64,000 nt of DNA from Psychroserpens luteolus. Its GTDB lineage: Bacteria; Bacteroidota; Bacteroidia; Flavobacteriales; Flavobacteriaceae. Shown here piece after piece: positions 52,144 through 62,071 of this stretch. Both the position numbers and the translations under genes were made by a program. The notes beneath the pieces are model-generated. The model was not told the DNA's origin, searched no databases, and worked only from the letters and a program-made list of their open reading frames with translations. Each line of letters begins with the position of its first letter. Positions within the stretch are counted from its first letter, which is position 1. The stretch is taken from contig NZ_JAHVXI010000007.1 in NCBI RefSeq assembly GCF_021032705.1, positions 64,141-128,140 of the forward strand. The letters are read 5' to 3'.

Positions 52144-53144
52144 TATACTTCAATATTAATCTGTCTAGGTTTATAATTTTTAGCGACTTCTGCAATAGCT
52201 TGAATATGTTTTGGGTTTGTCCCACAACAACCACCAATGATATTTATCAAACCATCGTTTAGATAATCTTCTATTAATTCCTGCATTTGCATCGCAGACT
52301 GATCGTATTCCCCAAAAGCATTTGGTAATCCTGCATTGGGATGTGCCGAGGTATAAAATTCGGTTTCATAAGACAATCGCTGCAAATAAGGCTTGAGCTG
52401 TTCTGCGCCTAGGGCACAATTAAAACCAACACTCAATAAAGGCACGTGTGAAATAGAGGTTAAAAATGCTTCAACGGTTTGACCAGATAAGGTTCGCCCT
52501 GAAGCATCAGTAATAGTTCCAGATACCATAATTGGTATATCGATTTGACGCTCTTCCTTAACTTCTTCAATTGCAAATAAGGCCGCTTTAGCATTGAGTG
52601 TATCAAAAATGGTCTCAACCAATAATACATCTACACCGCCATCAATCAACGCTTCTACCTGTTCTTTGTAAGCAATACGCAACTCTTCAAAAGTTATGGC
52701 TCTATATTCTGGCTTATTAACATCTGGCGACATACTCGCTGTCTTATTTGTTGGTCCGATGCTTCCAGCTACAAATCGAGGTTTTTCAGGATTTGCTTTT
52801 GTAAACTCATTGGCAACTTGTTTTGCGATTTTAGCCGACTCATAATTGAGTTCGTAAACCAAATCTTCCATTTGGTAATCTGCCATGGCAATTGTTGTTC
52901 CAGAGAACGTATTGGTTTCTACAATATCTGCTCCAGCCTCAAAATATAAACGATGTACTTCGGCTATAGCTTGCGGTTGTGTTATCGACAATAAATCATT
53001 ATTTCCTTTTAGAGATGAAGGGTAATCTTTAAATCGCTCGCCTCTAAAATCTTCTTCAGAAAAATCATAACGTTGCAGCATAGTTCCCATGGCACCATCT
53101 AGTACTAAAATTCGTTTTTCTATTTCTTCTCTGATATCACTCAT
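52143..53144 (-). CDS. Methionine synthase, homocysteine-binding subunit
   Basis: 333 residues equal to the N-terminal domain of E. coli MetH. Zinc-binding cysteines: Cys243 in GFNCALG and Cys306-Cys307 in GGCCGTNP. Start [22 protein letters not shown] is typical. It would activate homocysteine and dock with the 892-residue partner. This split is common in Bacteroidota and is not a broken gene: both halves have complete domains and a proper start/stop overlap. Confidence 0.93.
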   Translation of the reverse strand: MSDIREEIEKRILVLDGAMGTMLQRYDFSEEDFRGERFKDYPSSLKGNNDLLSITQPQAIAEVHRLYFEAGADIVETNTFSGTTIAMADYQMEDLVYELNYESAKIAKQVANEFTKANPEKPRFVAGSIGPTNKTASMSPDVNKPEYRAITFEELRIAYKEQVEALIDGGVDVLLVETIFDTLNAKAALFAIEEVKEERQIDIPIMVSGTITDASGRTLSGQTVEAFLTSISHVPLLSVGFNCALGAEQLKPYLQRLSYETEFYTSAHPNAGLPNAFGEYDQSAMQMQELIEDYLNDGLINIIGGCCGTNPKHIQAIAEVAKNYKPRQINIEV

Positions 53145-53149
53145 AGACT

Positions 53150-54232
53150 TTAATTTATATGGTTTGAAAGCTTCACTATATCTGATAAGACGCCTCTAGC
53201 TGTAACCTCTTTACCTGCTCCTGCACCTTGAATTACTATAGGCTGTGTACCATAGGATTTTGTAAAGATTTCAAAAATGGCATCAGAACCTTTTAATTGA
53301 CCTAAAGCAGATTGTTTCTCTTCGGAAATGAGCTTGACTTCTAATCGTTTTTCAGCGACATTCAATTCACCTACGTATCTCAACACTTGGTTTTTGGACA
53401 AGGTGTCCTTACGTTCTAAAAAAGGTTGATCTAACTCTTTAATTCTAGTTTTAAATTGATGTAAGCTCGCCTTTCCATTAAGGTTTTTAGGGACTAAAGA
53501 CTGAATCTTTACATTCTGAAACTCTACATTTAAATCTAATTCTCTAGCTAAAATTAAGAGTTTTCTGGCCACATCATTTCCCGAAAGATCTTCACGAACA
53601 TCGGGTTCTGTTAATCCTAAATGTGAGGCTCTGGTTAACACCTTTGAGAATGTTTCATTTTCCGAAGAAAACGTATTAAAGACATAACTCAATGAACCCG
53701 AAAACACACCTCTTACTTTTTCAACCTCTTCGCCAGAATCATAAAGATTTCTAATCGTCTCTATGACTGGTAGTCCGGCACCAACATTAGTTTCATATAA
53801 AAATGACTTATTATGTTTCTTTAGTGCTAAGCGCAATCCATCATAAAATTCATAATGTAGCGTATTTGCTAACTTATTAGCCGATACAATATGACATCCA
53901 TTTTCGATTAATGAGATATAATTCTTAACCAGATCTGCACTAGCTGTTGCATCAACAGCAATTACGTTTTCATACTGTTGTTCCTTCACGAATGCAATGA
54001 TATCTGATACATCAAATGGGACAGAAAATTTTTCAAAATTGGTTTCCCAAGTATCTGTGTCTCTCTTATCATTAAAAAAAACAAGCTTAGAATTCGTCAC
54101 TACTGGAATTTCAATATTTAGATTCAATTGTGATTTCAGGCGTTCTTTAGAAGCGTTGATTTGACTGATGAGTGTACTACCAACATTTCCAATCCCAAAA
54201 ATCACAAGATGTATGGTTTTACGACTTGACAT
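53150..54232 (-). CDS. Homoserine dehydrogenase
   Basis: 360 residues from the ATG at 54232 (MSSRKTIHLVIFGIGNVG), which overlaps the end of the metB-like gene by 14 bp; an upstream ATG at 54283 lies too far inside that gene. Rossmann motif GIGNVGSTL; catalytic region SANKLANTLHYEFYD and ETNVGAGLPVIETIRNL; SGSLSYVFNTFS. It equals the C-terminal half of bifunctional ThrA/MetL without the aspartokinase. Makes homoserine for the methionine branch in this operon. Confidence 0.9.
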   Translation of the reverse strand: MSSRKTIHLVIFGIGNVGSTLISQINASKERLKSQLNLNIEIPVVTNSKLVFFNDKRDTDTWETNFEKFSVPFDVSDIIAFVKEQQYENVIAVDATASADLVKNYISLIENGCHIVSANKLANTLHYEFYDGLRLALKKHNKSFLYETNVGAGLPVIETIRNLYDSGEEVEKVRGVFSGSLSYVFNTFSSENETFSKVLTRASHLGLTEPDVREDLSGNDVARKLLILARELDLNVEFQNVKIQSLVPKNLNGKASLHQFKTRIKELDQPFLERKDTLSKNQVLRYVGELNVAEKRLEVKLISEEKQSALGQLKGSDAIFEIFTKSYGTQPIVIQGAGAGKEVTARGVLSDIVKLSNHIN

Positions 54233-55394
54233 AATTCTGAGTTTTAGATGTATGTTTCGCCGTAAATGCCTGATTGAGGTCATTAATTAAATCTTGAGCA
54301 TCTTCAATTCCACAAGACAATCGAATCAAAGAATCTTTTATTCCAGATTGTAATCGTTTTTCTCTAGGTATTGAGGCATGCGTCATTTGAGGTGGATGGC
54401 ATAGCAAGCTTTTCACACCACCAAGACTTTCTGCTAGTTTAAAGTAACTGGTATTGGTAACAAAACGATTGGCTGCCTCTTGTGTATCCTCTTTTAATGT
54501 AAAAGATACAATTCCTCCAAATAATCCGTTTTGTTGACGCTTAGCGATATCATGATTTTTATGTGTGACCAATCCTGGGAAGAACACCTCATCTACGGCA
54601 TGGTGATTTACCAAAAAAGCAGCTACAGCGAAGGCGTTTTCGCATTGTTTTTGATAACGTAATTCTAAGGTTTCAATACCTCGAATGGTTAAAAAGCAAT
54701 CCCAAGGTCCTAAAATCCCACCAGAAGCATTTTGAATAAACTTTAATCGTTCAGATAGTGCCTCTGTTTTAGTAACTACCAGACCAGCTACCAAATCGGA
54801 ATGACCACCAATATACTTTGTCCCACTGTGAATAATAAGATCTGCTCCAAGCGCAATAGGCTGCTGTGCAATAGGACTTGCAAATGTATTGTCTACAACT
54901 AATAAAGCACCTACACTTTTTGCAATAATACTTATCGTTTGAATGTCTGAGACTTTTAACGTTGGATTGGTCGGTGACTCTATCCAGACCAGTTTTGTTT
55001 TGCTGCTAATCACGTTAGCGACATTAGCTGCATCTGTAGTATCAACGTAATGTACCGTAACACCAAGTTTTTCATAAACATGCGTAAATAAGCGATAGGC
55101 TCCACCATAAATATCATCTACCGCAATAATCTCGTCACCTGCAGATAATAATTTTAAAACAGCATCAATAGCGGCTAAACCAGTGGCAAAAGCAAATGCC
55201 GAATTGCCGCCTTCAAGTTTGGCAACCACATCTTCTAAAACATGTCGTGTTGGATTGTTACTTCTTGCATAATCATAACCTTTATTTACACCAGGCGCAT
55301 CCTGAATAAAAGTTGAGGTTTGGTACACAGGTACCGAAATTGCTCCAGTGAGTGGATCACTTGGAATGGAATGAATAATTTTTGTTGCACTCAT
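54219..55394 (-). CDS. Cystathionine gamma-synthase family PLP enzyme
   Basis: 391 residues. PLP lysine in HSGTKYIGGHSD (canonical HSATKY has Gly here), YDYARSNNPTRHVLE near the N-terminus, and DNTFASPIAQQP. Condenses an activated homoserine with cysteine (MetB) or with sulfide; the family members are difficult to separate. First gene of the methionine operon, 124 bp after the SAM-I riboswitch. Confidence 0.88.
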   Translation of the reverse strand: MSATKIIHSIPSDPLTGAISVPVYQTSTFIQDAPGVNKGYDYARSNNPTRHVLEDVVAKLEGGNSAFAFATGLAAIDAVLKLLSAGDEIIAVDDIYGGAYRLFTHVYEKLGVTVHYVDTTDAANVANVISSKTKLVWIESPTNPTLKVSDIQTISIIAKSVGALLVVDNTFASPIAQQPIALGADLIIHSGTKYIGGHSDLVAGLVVTKTEALSERLKFIQNASGGILGPWDCFLTIRGIETLELRYQKQCENAFAVAAFLVNHHAVDEVFFPGLVTHKNHDIAKRQQNGLFGGIVSFTLKEDTQEAANRFVTNTSYFKLAESLGGVKSLLCHPPQMTHASIPREKRLQSGIKDSLIRLSCGIEDAQDLINDLNQAFTAKHTSKTQNYVKS

Positions 55395-55444
55395 TTTTCT
55401 AATTTTTTTTGAGTTAATAAATAAATTAATTCAAAAGTCAAATG

Positions 55445-55490
55445 CGCTTTAAAAAAGCGTACCTAATAGAAAAATGTTATAAGAAATAAC
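55445..55490 (-). promoter_or_regulatory. Expression-platform hairpins of the SAM-I leader
   Basis: Two hairpins lie between the SAM-I aptamer and the first methionine gene. The first (55476-55490), GTTAT-TTCTT-ATAAC, is followed by ATTTTTCTATT on the minus strand and could act as a weak terminator. The second (55445-55459) is CGCTTT-TTT-AAAGCG, 50 nt before the ATG. The aptamer P1 3' strand (GATAAC, then GCGTAA) can pair with TTACG/TTAT of the first hairpin, a possible antiterminator. The pairing model is inferred. Confidence 0.45.
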
Positions 55491-55517
55491 GTAAGTACAG
55501 ATGAGTAATTACGCTGA

Positions 55518-55635
55518 GTTATCTATCTAAATCGTGATAAATGAATCACGCTTCAAGTAGAATTTAGCACCTTCTTAATTGCTTAAGGGTTGCTAAGGCT
55601 TCTTCGGGTCTATTCCCTCCGCCTTTCTTGATAAC
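55518..55635 (-). promoter_or_regulatory. SAM-I (S-box) riboswitch
   Basis: On the minus strand, P1 is GTTATC/GATAAC, followed by the conserved S-box core: AGAAAGGCGGAGGGAATAG, GACCCGAAGAAGCC, TTAGCAACCC, then AAGGTGCTAAATTC and the P4 hairpin CGTGATT/ATCACG. P1 can be lengthened by TTACTGA/TCAGCGTAA (55509-55645). Binds S-adenosylmethionine. It precedes metB-like, homoserine dehydrogenase, metH and metF genes, the textbook regulon. All highly conserved segments are intact. Confidence 0.95.
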
Positions 55636-55745
55636 ATTTCAGTAAGTTATTGAACTTTGTGAATACAAATATTGCAATAGAAAAATTAAAAAACCAAATA
55701 TTTCAGAAAAAAAATAAAATAAATATACTTTCCCCTTTATTTTTT

Positions 55746-55753
55746 TACTTTTG
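55746..55753 (+). promoter_or_regulatory. -7 element for metK
   Basis: TACTTTTG fits TAnnTTTG and lies 15 bp before the SAM-II aptamer, so the transcript would begin just upstream of the aptamer. No clear -33 element. Confidence 0.5.
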
Positions 55754-55767
55754 CCAAATAATAATTT

Positions 55768-55818
55768 AAGAGGAAAAATTTGTTCTGATTGCAACCTCAT
55801 TAAAAAATGCTAAAGCAG
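55768..55818 (+). promoter_or_regulatory. SAM-II-type riboswitch upstream of metK
   Basis: Pseudoknot aptamer of the SAM-II type on the plus strand. P1 is GAGG (55770-55773) with CCTC (55795-55798); the loop carries AAATTTGTTCTGATTGCAA, matching the conserved ATTT...ATTGCAA stretch; after P1 come ATTAAAAAATGCTAAAG and GCAG, whose CAG can pair with loop CTG (55784-55786). The ATG of metK is 76 bp downstream. There AATCTC (55848-55853) can pair with GAGATT (55887-55892) next to the start codon, a possible translation switch. Assigned from recalled consensus; a covariance search would settle it. Confidence 0.8.
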
Positions 55819-55893
55819 TTAGTTTACAACTTCTCTAGCGACCAAGCAATCTCAATTCATTTTTCAGAAAACAATATAATTTAAAAGAGATTT

Positions 55894-57147
55894 ATGGGAT
55901 ATTTATTTACTTCGGAAAGCGTCTCTGAAGGACATCCAGATAAAGTAGCAGATCAAATTAGTGATGCTTTAATAGATAATTTTTTAGCTTTTGACAAAGA
56001 ATCAAAGGTAGCGTGCGAAACTTTAGTCACTACTGGGCAAGTTGTGCTTGCAGGTGAAGTGAAGTCGAATACTTACCTCGATGTACAAAAAATAGCTAGA
56101 GATACCATCAATAAAATTGGATACACTAAAAGTGAGTATATGTTTGATGGCAATTCTTGTGGTGTGTTTTCTGCAATCCATGAGCAATCTGAAGATATTA
56201 ATCGTGGTGTAGATAGAGAAAGCAAAGAAGAACAAGGTGCGGGAGATCAAGGAATGATGTTTGGGTATGCTACGCGTGAGACCGAAAACTTCATGCCTTT
56301 AGCTCTAGATCTTTCACATAGAATTTTAAAAGAACTTGCCGATTTACGTCGTGAAAACAAAGACATTACTTATTTAAGACCAGATTCTAAAAGTCAGGTA
56401 ACAATTGAATATAGTGATGATAATGTACCACAGCGAATTGATGCTATTGTCGTGTCTACACAACATGATGATTTTGGTAATGATGAAGAGATGCTGGCAA
56501 AGATTAGAAAAGATATTGTAGAAATATTGATTCCTCGAGTGGTGGCAAAACTACCAGAACCTATTCAAGTCCTGTTTAATGATGATATTACGTATCACAT
56601 TAATCCAACTGGAAAATTTGTAATTGGTGGACCTCATGGTGACACAGGATTAACCGGACGTAAAATTATCGTTGACACTTATGGCGGAAAAGGCGCTCAT
56701 GGTGGAGGTGCATTCTCTGGAAAAGATCCAAGTAAAGTAGATCGAAGTGCGGCTTATGCAACAAGACATATTGCAAAAAATATGGTAGCTGCTGGTATTT
56801 GTGATGAAATTTTAGTGCAGGTGAGTTATGCCATTGGTGTTGTAGAACCAACATCTATTTTTGTAGATACTTATGGGACTTGTCCATTTAATATCACAGA
56901 TGGAGAGATCGCCGAAAAAATTGCTGAAGTTTTTGATATGCGCCCAGCTGCTATTGAAGAACGCTTAAAATTACGTCAACCTATGTATAGTGAAACCGCT
57001 GCATATGGTCACATGGGACGCGATGCTGAAATCGTAAGTAAAACATTTAATCAACCTAATGGAAATCCGGTGACGATGGATGTCGAGTTATTCACTTGGG
57101 AAAAATTAGATTACGTTGATAAAGTAAAAGCTGCTTTTGGATTATAA
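55894..57147 (+). CDS. metK: S-adenosylmethionine synthetase
   Basis: 417 residues. Conserved motifs [33 protein letters not shown] (ATP/methionine binding), [21 protein letters not shown] and the P-loop-like [19 protein letters not shown]. Makes SAM from methionine and ATP. Divergent from the methionine operon, and both sides are headed by SAM-sensing RNAs. Confidence 0.97.
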   Translation: MGYLFTSESVSEGHPDKVADQISDALIDNFLAFDKESKVACETLVTTGQVVLAGEVKSNTYLDVQKIARDTINKIGYTKSEYMFDGNSCGVFSAIHEQSEDINRGVDRESKEEQGAGDQGMMFGYATRETENFMPLALDLSHRILKELADLRRENKDITYLRPDSKSQVTIEYSDDNVPQRIDAIVVSTQHDDFGNDEEMLAKIRKDIVEILIPRVVAKLPEPIQVLFNDDITYHINPTGKFVIGGPHGDTGLTGRKIIVDTYGGKGAHGGGAFSGKDPSKVDRSAAYATRHIAKNMVAAGICDEILVQVSYAIGVVEPTSIFVDTYGTCPFNITDGEIAEKIAEVFDMRPAAIEERLKLRQPMYSETAAYGHMGRDAEIVSKTFNQPNGNPVTMDVELFTWEKLDYVDKVKAAFGL

Positions 57148-57170
57148 CAAACCAAAACAACAATAAGCAT

Positions 57171-57204
57171 AAATCCTCACAACCTTAGTTATGAGGATTT
57201 TTTG
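57171..57204 (+). terminator. Terminator after metK
   Basis: Stem AAATCCTCA-C-AAC / GTT-A-TGAGGATTT with a CTTA loop and one internal mismatch, followed by TTTTGTTTTT. Confidence 0.85.
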
Positions 57205-57329
57205 TTTTTATCATAGATTCATCTTTTTAAATAGCGTTATAAATACAATTGACTTCGCAAATTAATTGTAAGGCAGTACGCAACCTTTTCTAAAAGTTAA
57301 CATCTTAGTAGAAACTATATCAATCTGCT

Positions 57330-59144
57330 ATGAAAATTATTAAGACATGCTTTGCAATGCTATTCATTCTATTTTTTACTTCGTGTGAATTAGATGATGG
57401 CATAAACACTTCACAAAATCAAAACCCAAATTCGACCACATTTTCTGAGAATTTTGGTAATGAAATCTCAAGAGACTTTCTGGGTACCATTGTAGACCTC
57501 AATGGTAGTCCGATCGAAAATGCAATGGTTAGCATAGGTAGTTCTTCTACAACGACCGACAGTCAGGGTATTTTCATTATTAATGACGCTACAGTGAACC
57601 AACGTTTTGGCTATATTAAAGCTGAAAAAATGGGTTATATTCATGCGTCGAGAGCTGTAGTACCAACCGAAGGCACTAACAAAATACGCATTATGATGTT
57701 ACCTGAAACTGTTGTTGGCACTACATCTAGTGGCACTCAAGAAACAATTAGTTTATCAAATGGTGCTTCAGTTGCTTTAGATGGTGATTATATAAAACCA
57801 GATGGTACTGTTTACGATGGAAATGTTAATATAATTATGCATCATCTCGATCCAGCAGATGACAATATGGAAGACCAGATGCCAGGCATGCTGTATGCTT
57901 CAAATGCACAAAATGAAGAGCGTATGCTACAGACATTTGGTATGTTAGCAATTGAGTTACGTGGTGAAAATGGTGAAGATTTAAATCTTGCAGAGAACTC
58001 TTCGGCGGAAATTAAAGTTCCACTAGATGAGAGCTTGGTAGCCAATGCTCCTAATACTATTCCATTATGGTATTTTGATGAAACCAATGGCTATTGGATT
58101 GAGGAAGGCGAAGCAACTTTGGTAGATAATCAATATGTTGGAACCGTAACTCATTTTTCATTTTGGAATTGTGATATTCCTGCCGAGGCCGTAAACTTGT
58201 GTATCACTGTTGTTGACGCTGATGGTAATGACTTAAATGGCGTCTCATTAGACATTACAAGTCTAGGGTTTGGTACAACAAACGGTATAACCAACCATAA
58301 GGGAGAAGTTTGCGGATTAGTCCCAGCTAATGAAATACTTGACGTCAATGCGAATCTAGGTGTCTGCACTCAAAGTATCAATAGCATTGGGCCATTTTTA
58401 GAAGATGCTTCCGTAACCATTGTCATAAATGAAAATCCAGACTTTGCCACAGAAACAGTTATTGGTAATTTTAATGGTTGTGACGAGCAGTCTATTGCAA
58501 ACGGATATGTTTTAATAGGGACAGGAGGAAATTCATTTTACGAGACTATTATTGATGGCTATATAGAAACTACTGTAGTTAGGTGCACCAATGAAGAAAA
58601 CTTTACCATCCAATTTTTTGATTCAGATAATGGACAAGAATCTGGTGTTACCATAATTCCTTATACATCACCAGTTACTGATATTGGAAATTTGAGTGTA
58701 TGCGAATATATAGAATATACTATTGATGGCACAGAGCATTTTACATTTAATAATATCCAAATAGCAGAACTAGAATATAATTTAGACGATCAAAGTTTTC
58801 CGATTGAAACCTATTTAATTCAAATTGAAACTGCCTACGGAAATTTCCCTGAAGAGGATTGTTTCAGGTTAATTGGCATCTTAACACAAGATTTTAACAC
58901 ATTAGTAGGCTCTTATGATTATTGGTATTTTCAAGACCCTAATGACAACATGGGTATCACATTTAATGGCGATGACTGTGGTCATGCTATGACTCTCGAT
59001 AACACAGCATTGTTCAATATAAATAGTATAGGAGAAGTTGGTGAATATATAGATATCACTTTCGAATTAGACTATTTCGATTTCAACGGTCAACCACACA
59101 CTATGGAAGGTTCTATTCATGTGCTTAGAGATCCAAATTTATAA
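57330..59144 (+). CDS. Exported lipoprotein with carboxypeptidase-regulatory-like domain, paralogue 1
   Basis: 604 residues. Lipoprotein signal (FAMLFILFFTSCELDD, Cys19). A regulatory-like beta-sandwich domain (about 50-130, SRDFLGTIVDLNGSPIENAM) and a second extracellular region (to about 290, HFSFWNCDIPAE) are followed by a diverged middle and a C-terminal stretch ending GSIHVLRDPNL. No enzyme motif. Probably surface-exposed. The next gene is a close paralogue of the same length. Confidence 0.8.
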   Translation: MKIIKTCFAMLFILFFTSCELDDGINTSQNQNPNSTTFSENFGNEISRDFLGTIVDLNGSPIENAMVSIGSSSTTTDSQGIFIINDATVNQRFGYIKAEKMGYIHASRAVVPTEGTNKIRIMMLPETVVGTTSSGTQETISLSNGASVALDGDYIKPDGTVYDGNVNIIMHHLDPADDNMEDQMPGMLYASNAQNEERMLQTFGMLAIELRGENGEDLNLAENSSAEIKVPLDESLVANAPNTIPLWYFDETNGYWIEEGEATLVDNQYVGTVTHFSFWNCDIPAEAVNLCITVVDADGNDLNGVSLDITSLGFGTTNGITNHKGEVCGLVPANEILDVNANLGVCTQSINSIGPFLEDASVTIVINENPDFATETVIGNFNGCDEQSIANGYVLIGTGGNSFYETIIDGYIETTVVRCTNEENFTIQFFDSDNGQESGVTIIPYTSPVTDIGNLSVCEYIEYTIDGTEHFTFNNIQIAELEYNLDDQSFPIETYLIQIETAYGNFPEEDCFRLIGILTQDFNTLVGSYDYWYFQDPNDNMGITFNGDDCGHAMTLDNTALFNINSIGEVGEYIDITFELDYFDFNGQPHTMEGSIHVLRDPNL

Positions 59145-59201
59145 AATACTAGGAATTTTTAAGCATCAACTGTTATAATAACAATAACAAAACTTAACTC
59201 T

Positions 59202-61016
59202 ATGAAATTATTACAAATGCCCCATAAATCTTTTTTTCTTATTGTCGTGTGTGTGTTTTTATGTTTGTCTTGTACAGATGACGACAACACAGGTTCAAAT
59301 CCTCAAAATCAAGGTCCAGATCCAACCACATTCTCAGAAAATTTCGGTGATGAAATCTCAAGAGACTTTTTAGGAACTATAGTTGACATCAATGGCAACC
59401 CTATTGAAAGTGTTATGATTAGTATTGGTAGCTCAACAGCTATGACTGATAGTAATGGTGTTTTCATTATTAACAATGCTACAGTCAACCAGCGTTTTGG
59501 TTATATTAAAGCTGAAAAAGCTGGCTATATTCATGCGTCGAGAGCTGTGGTTCCTAGTCAAGGCACCAACAAAATACGTATCATGATGTTACCCGAAACA
59601 GTTGTTGGAACAACAACTAGTGGTACTCAAGAAACTATTAACTTACCTAATGGCGCTTCGGTGGCTTTAGAAGGTGATTATGTAAAGCCTGATGGTTCTG
59701 CTTATGATGGAAGTGTCAACGTCATTATGCATCTACTGGATCCAGTAGATGAAACTATGACTGATCAAATGCCTGGTATGCTATATGCTGCCAACGCTCA
59801 AAATGAAGAGCGAATGCTACAAACTTTTGGAATGTTAGCAGTGGAATTACGTGGTGAAAATGGTGAAGATCTTAATCTTACGGAAGGGTCTACAGCAGAA
59901 ATAAAAGTACCACTGGATCCTAGCTTAATGACAAATGCACCTAGTTCTATTCCGCTTTGGTATTTTGATGAAGTCAATGGGTATTGGATTGAGGAAGGTC
60001 AAGCAACCTTAGTTGGAAATATGTACGTTGGAACCGTATCACATTTTTCTTTTTGGAATTGCGATATCCCAGCCGAATATGTTGATTTTTGTGTCACTGT
60101 TTTTGATAGTGAGTCAAACCCTATAGCAAATACTCAAGTGACTTTGACAAGTTCAAATTATGGAACAACTTCTGGTTATACCAATGAAAATGGTGAAACT
60201 TGCGGAGTAATACCAAGTGGTGAAACGTTAGAAGTTAAGGTTTACAGCTATGACATATGTGGTGAAAGCCCAATATATTCTGAGACTATTGGTCCTTTTG
60301 TAATAGACTCTGCTATAAGCATAACGATACCTGATGGTCCTGAAACTATTTCTGAAACAGTAACTGGTATGTTTAATGATTGTAATGGAAACCCAGTTAC
60401 AGATGGCTACGTACAAATGAATTATGGTGGTCAAACTTTCACAGATGTTGTTGAAGACGGAAATTTTGAATTCAATCTTATTAGATGTGACACAAATGAT
60501 ACATTTAGTATTAAAGGAAGTGACTATGTAAATTTACAAGTTACCGATAGTATTAATTATACATTTACAACACCAATAACTGATATAGGAACCATATCGG
60601 CTTGTAATACAGTTACCGAATTTGTTCAATACACCATTGATGATAATGAAACTGAAGTTTTTATAGATGGCTTTGAAGTATTATTTGCCGAATACAATGC
60701 TAATTATGACGCACCTACACTTGCTATCTATGGAAGTGGTGAAAATTGTTTCTATTTACTAGGTGTACTTAATGGTGATCCTTATATCGGTACATATGAT
60801 TATTATGACTGGAACGGTATAATTGGAGGAGATACAGGCTTCAATATTTCTGAATGTAATGACATATCATCCAATAATAATGCTATTATTTTCAATTTCA
60901 CTACATTAGGTGATACGAACGAGTACATTGATATTAATTTTAGCGGTAGTTATGAAGATTCTTTAGGTGTCCCGCATACCATAAATGGTATTATTCATGT
61001 CTTAAGAGATAATTAA
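59202..61016 (+). CDS. Exported lipoprotein with carboxypeptidase-regulatory-like domain, paralogue 2
   Basis: 604 residues. Signal ending CLSCTDDDN (Cys24). Residues about 38-295 are near-identical to the upstream gene (SENFGDEISRDFLGTIVD, GYIHASRAVVPSQGTNKIR, MLQTFGMLAVELRGENGEDL, HFSFWNCDIPAEY). Beyond that the sequence is clearly different until the end (IIHVLRDN), where similarity returns. This pattern of constant flanks and a variable centre suggests tandem duplication followed by replacement or fast divergence. Function unknown. Confidence 0.8.
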   Translation: MKLLQMPHKSFFLIVVCVFLCLSCTDDDNTGSNPQNQGPDPTTFSENFGDEISRDFLGTIVDINGNPIESVMISIGSSTAMTDSNGVFIINNATVNQRFGYIKAEKAGYIHASRAVVPSQGTNKIRIMMLPETVVGTTTSGTQETINLPNGASVALEGDYVKPDGSAYDGSVNVIMHLLDPVDETMTDQMPGMLYAANAQNEERMLQTFGMLAVELRGENGEDLNLTEGSTAEIKVPLDPSLMTNAPSSIPLWYFDEVNGYWIEEGQATLVGNMYVGTVSHFSFWNCDIPAEYVDFCVTVFDSESNPIANTQVTLTSSNYGTTSGYTNENGETCGVIPSGETLEVKVYSYDICGESPIYSETIGPFVIDSAISITIPDGPETISETVTGMFNDCNGNPVTDGYVQMNYGGQTFTDVVEDGNFEFNLIRCDTNDTFSIKGSDYVNLQVTDSINYTFTTPITDIGTISACNTVTEFVQYTIDDNETEVFIDGFEVLFAEYNANYDAPTLAIYGSGENCFYLLGVLNGDPYIGTYDYYDWNGIIGGDTGFNISECNDISSNNNAIIFNFTTLGDTNEYIDINFSGSYEDSLGVPHTINGIIHVLRDN

Positions 61017-61035
61017 AAACGTCTATTTTACATAT

Positions 61036-61067
61036 AAAAAAGCCATCTCTATTGAGATGGCTTTTTT
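61036..61067. terminator. Bidirectional terminator between lipoprotein 2 and GLPGLI genes
   Basis: Perfect 14-bp stem AAAAAAGCCATCTC / GAGATGGCTTTTTT with loop TATT; strong A/T flanks on both strands serve the convergent genes. Confidence 0.92.
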
Positions 61068-61091
61068 ATATTAGTCATTCATATAGGTCAA

Positions 61092-61937
61092 TTATCCGCG
61101 GCTACGTCCCATACGATTATCTCTAAACTCTTTCATTTTAGCAACAATCGTTTCTTGGTATTCCATTTTCGTGGTTTCTTTGCCTTTATCTGGAGCTTCA
61201 ATTTCTATTTTCTCTTCTGGATTAATCACTAATTTAGAACATAGCATTGTTGTGTCTCCTGCGCTCACTTCTAAAATTAATCCTGGAAGTCCCCAATATT
61301 CTGATGGACCATGACCTACTGGGATTTGAGGTGAGTACCATGCTTCGACTTCTGTCATTGGAATCTCATTTTCTTTATTTTCTTCATCTGTTCCATCTGC
61401 TGTTTCTGCATTTGCATTATTTCTTCTCAATTTATCCCATGAGAATGCATACCATGTTAGTTCGTCTGTGGGAATGGACGCTGTTGCTTTAAAGCACGTA
61501 TAATTTCCTATTTGTTTTGTTTCAGTACCCATAACCCATTCTATCTTTTGTAATTTATCTTTAACCAAAAAGCGTTTCCCGTAAAATTCTTGGTCTTGAA
61601 TCTGAGTATTGGTTTTTACATTTTTATACTGATCTCCTGCTGCAAAGTTTTTGCCCCAAGAATCTGTTGCACCAGACATAGCATCTAGCTTATCGCCTTC
61701 TTTAAATATAGACTCTTCTTTGTTAAACGTAAGCGTGTATGTTTTTTCAAGTCTGTTTTTTAGACGTGCCATGACTTGCTTTTTCTGAGCTTCACTTAGT
61801 CGCTTTCCCCAATTCCCTAAATCCATAGTTGATTTAGAAATGTATGTTGCTTGTCCTTGAAAATCTTGAGCATTAAGGTTTAATGTCATGAGTAAACCAA
61901 ATACTAGAATACTTAGTTTTGTGGTTAGTGTTTTCAT
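61092..61937 (-). CDS. GLPGLI family protein
   Basis: 281 residues with signal peptide (LSILVFGLLMTLNLNAQ). The family name motif is present as GLPGLILEVSAGD; also KQIGNYTCFKATA and VEAWYSPQIPVGHGPSEYW, all typical. GLPGLI proteins are Bacteroidota-specific exported proteins of unknown function, and they usually sit next to a large TonB-dependent or barrel protein, as here (62161 onward). Confidence 0.9.
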   Translation of the reverse strand: MKTLTTKLSILVFGLLMTLNLNAQDFQGQATYISKSTMDLGNWGKRLSEAQKKQVMARLKNRLEKTYTLTFNKEESIFKEGDKLDAMSGATDSWGKNFAAGDQYKNVKTNTQIQDQEFYGKRFLVKDKLQKIEWVMGTETKQIGNYTCFKATASIPTDELTWYAFSWDKLRRNNANAETADGTDEENKENEIPMTEVEAWYSPQIPVGHGPSEYWGLPGLILEVSAGDTTMLCSKLVINPEEKIEIEAPDKGKETTKMEYQETIVAKMKEFRDNRMGRSRG

Positions 61938-61967
61938 AATTATGTTTGATTAGTCTTGTGTGTCTAA

Positions 61968-61975
61968 CAAATATA
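61968..61975 (-). promoter_or_regulatory. -7 element for the GLPGLI gene
   Basis: TATATTTG on the minus strand fits TAnnTTTG, 30 bp before the ATG. Spacing to any TTG upstream is not standard. Confidence 0.35.
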
Positions 61976-62041
61976 AAAAATAGTTAAACAAAACTAACGT
62001 CTTTATCATAACATTAACACTAAAGAGTTTTGTTAAATTAA

Positions 62042-62067
62042 AAAGCCCTCTATAAATAGAAGGCTTT
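62042..62067 (-). terminator. Terminator of the outer-membrane barrel gene
   Basis: Hairpin AAAGCC-C-TCTAT / ATAGA-A-GGCTTT (loop AA, one internal mismatch), followed on the minus strand by TTTTTAATTT. The dispersed repeat lies between it and the gene end. Confidence 0.75.
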
Positions 62068-62071
62068 AATA

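Noticed and set aside
52130-53144. metH disrupted by a frameshift
   Set aside because: The two ORFs overlap by one base in a TAATG junction and each has complete domains; split MetH is normal in this phylum.
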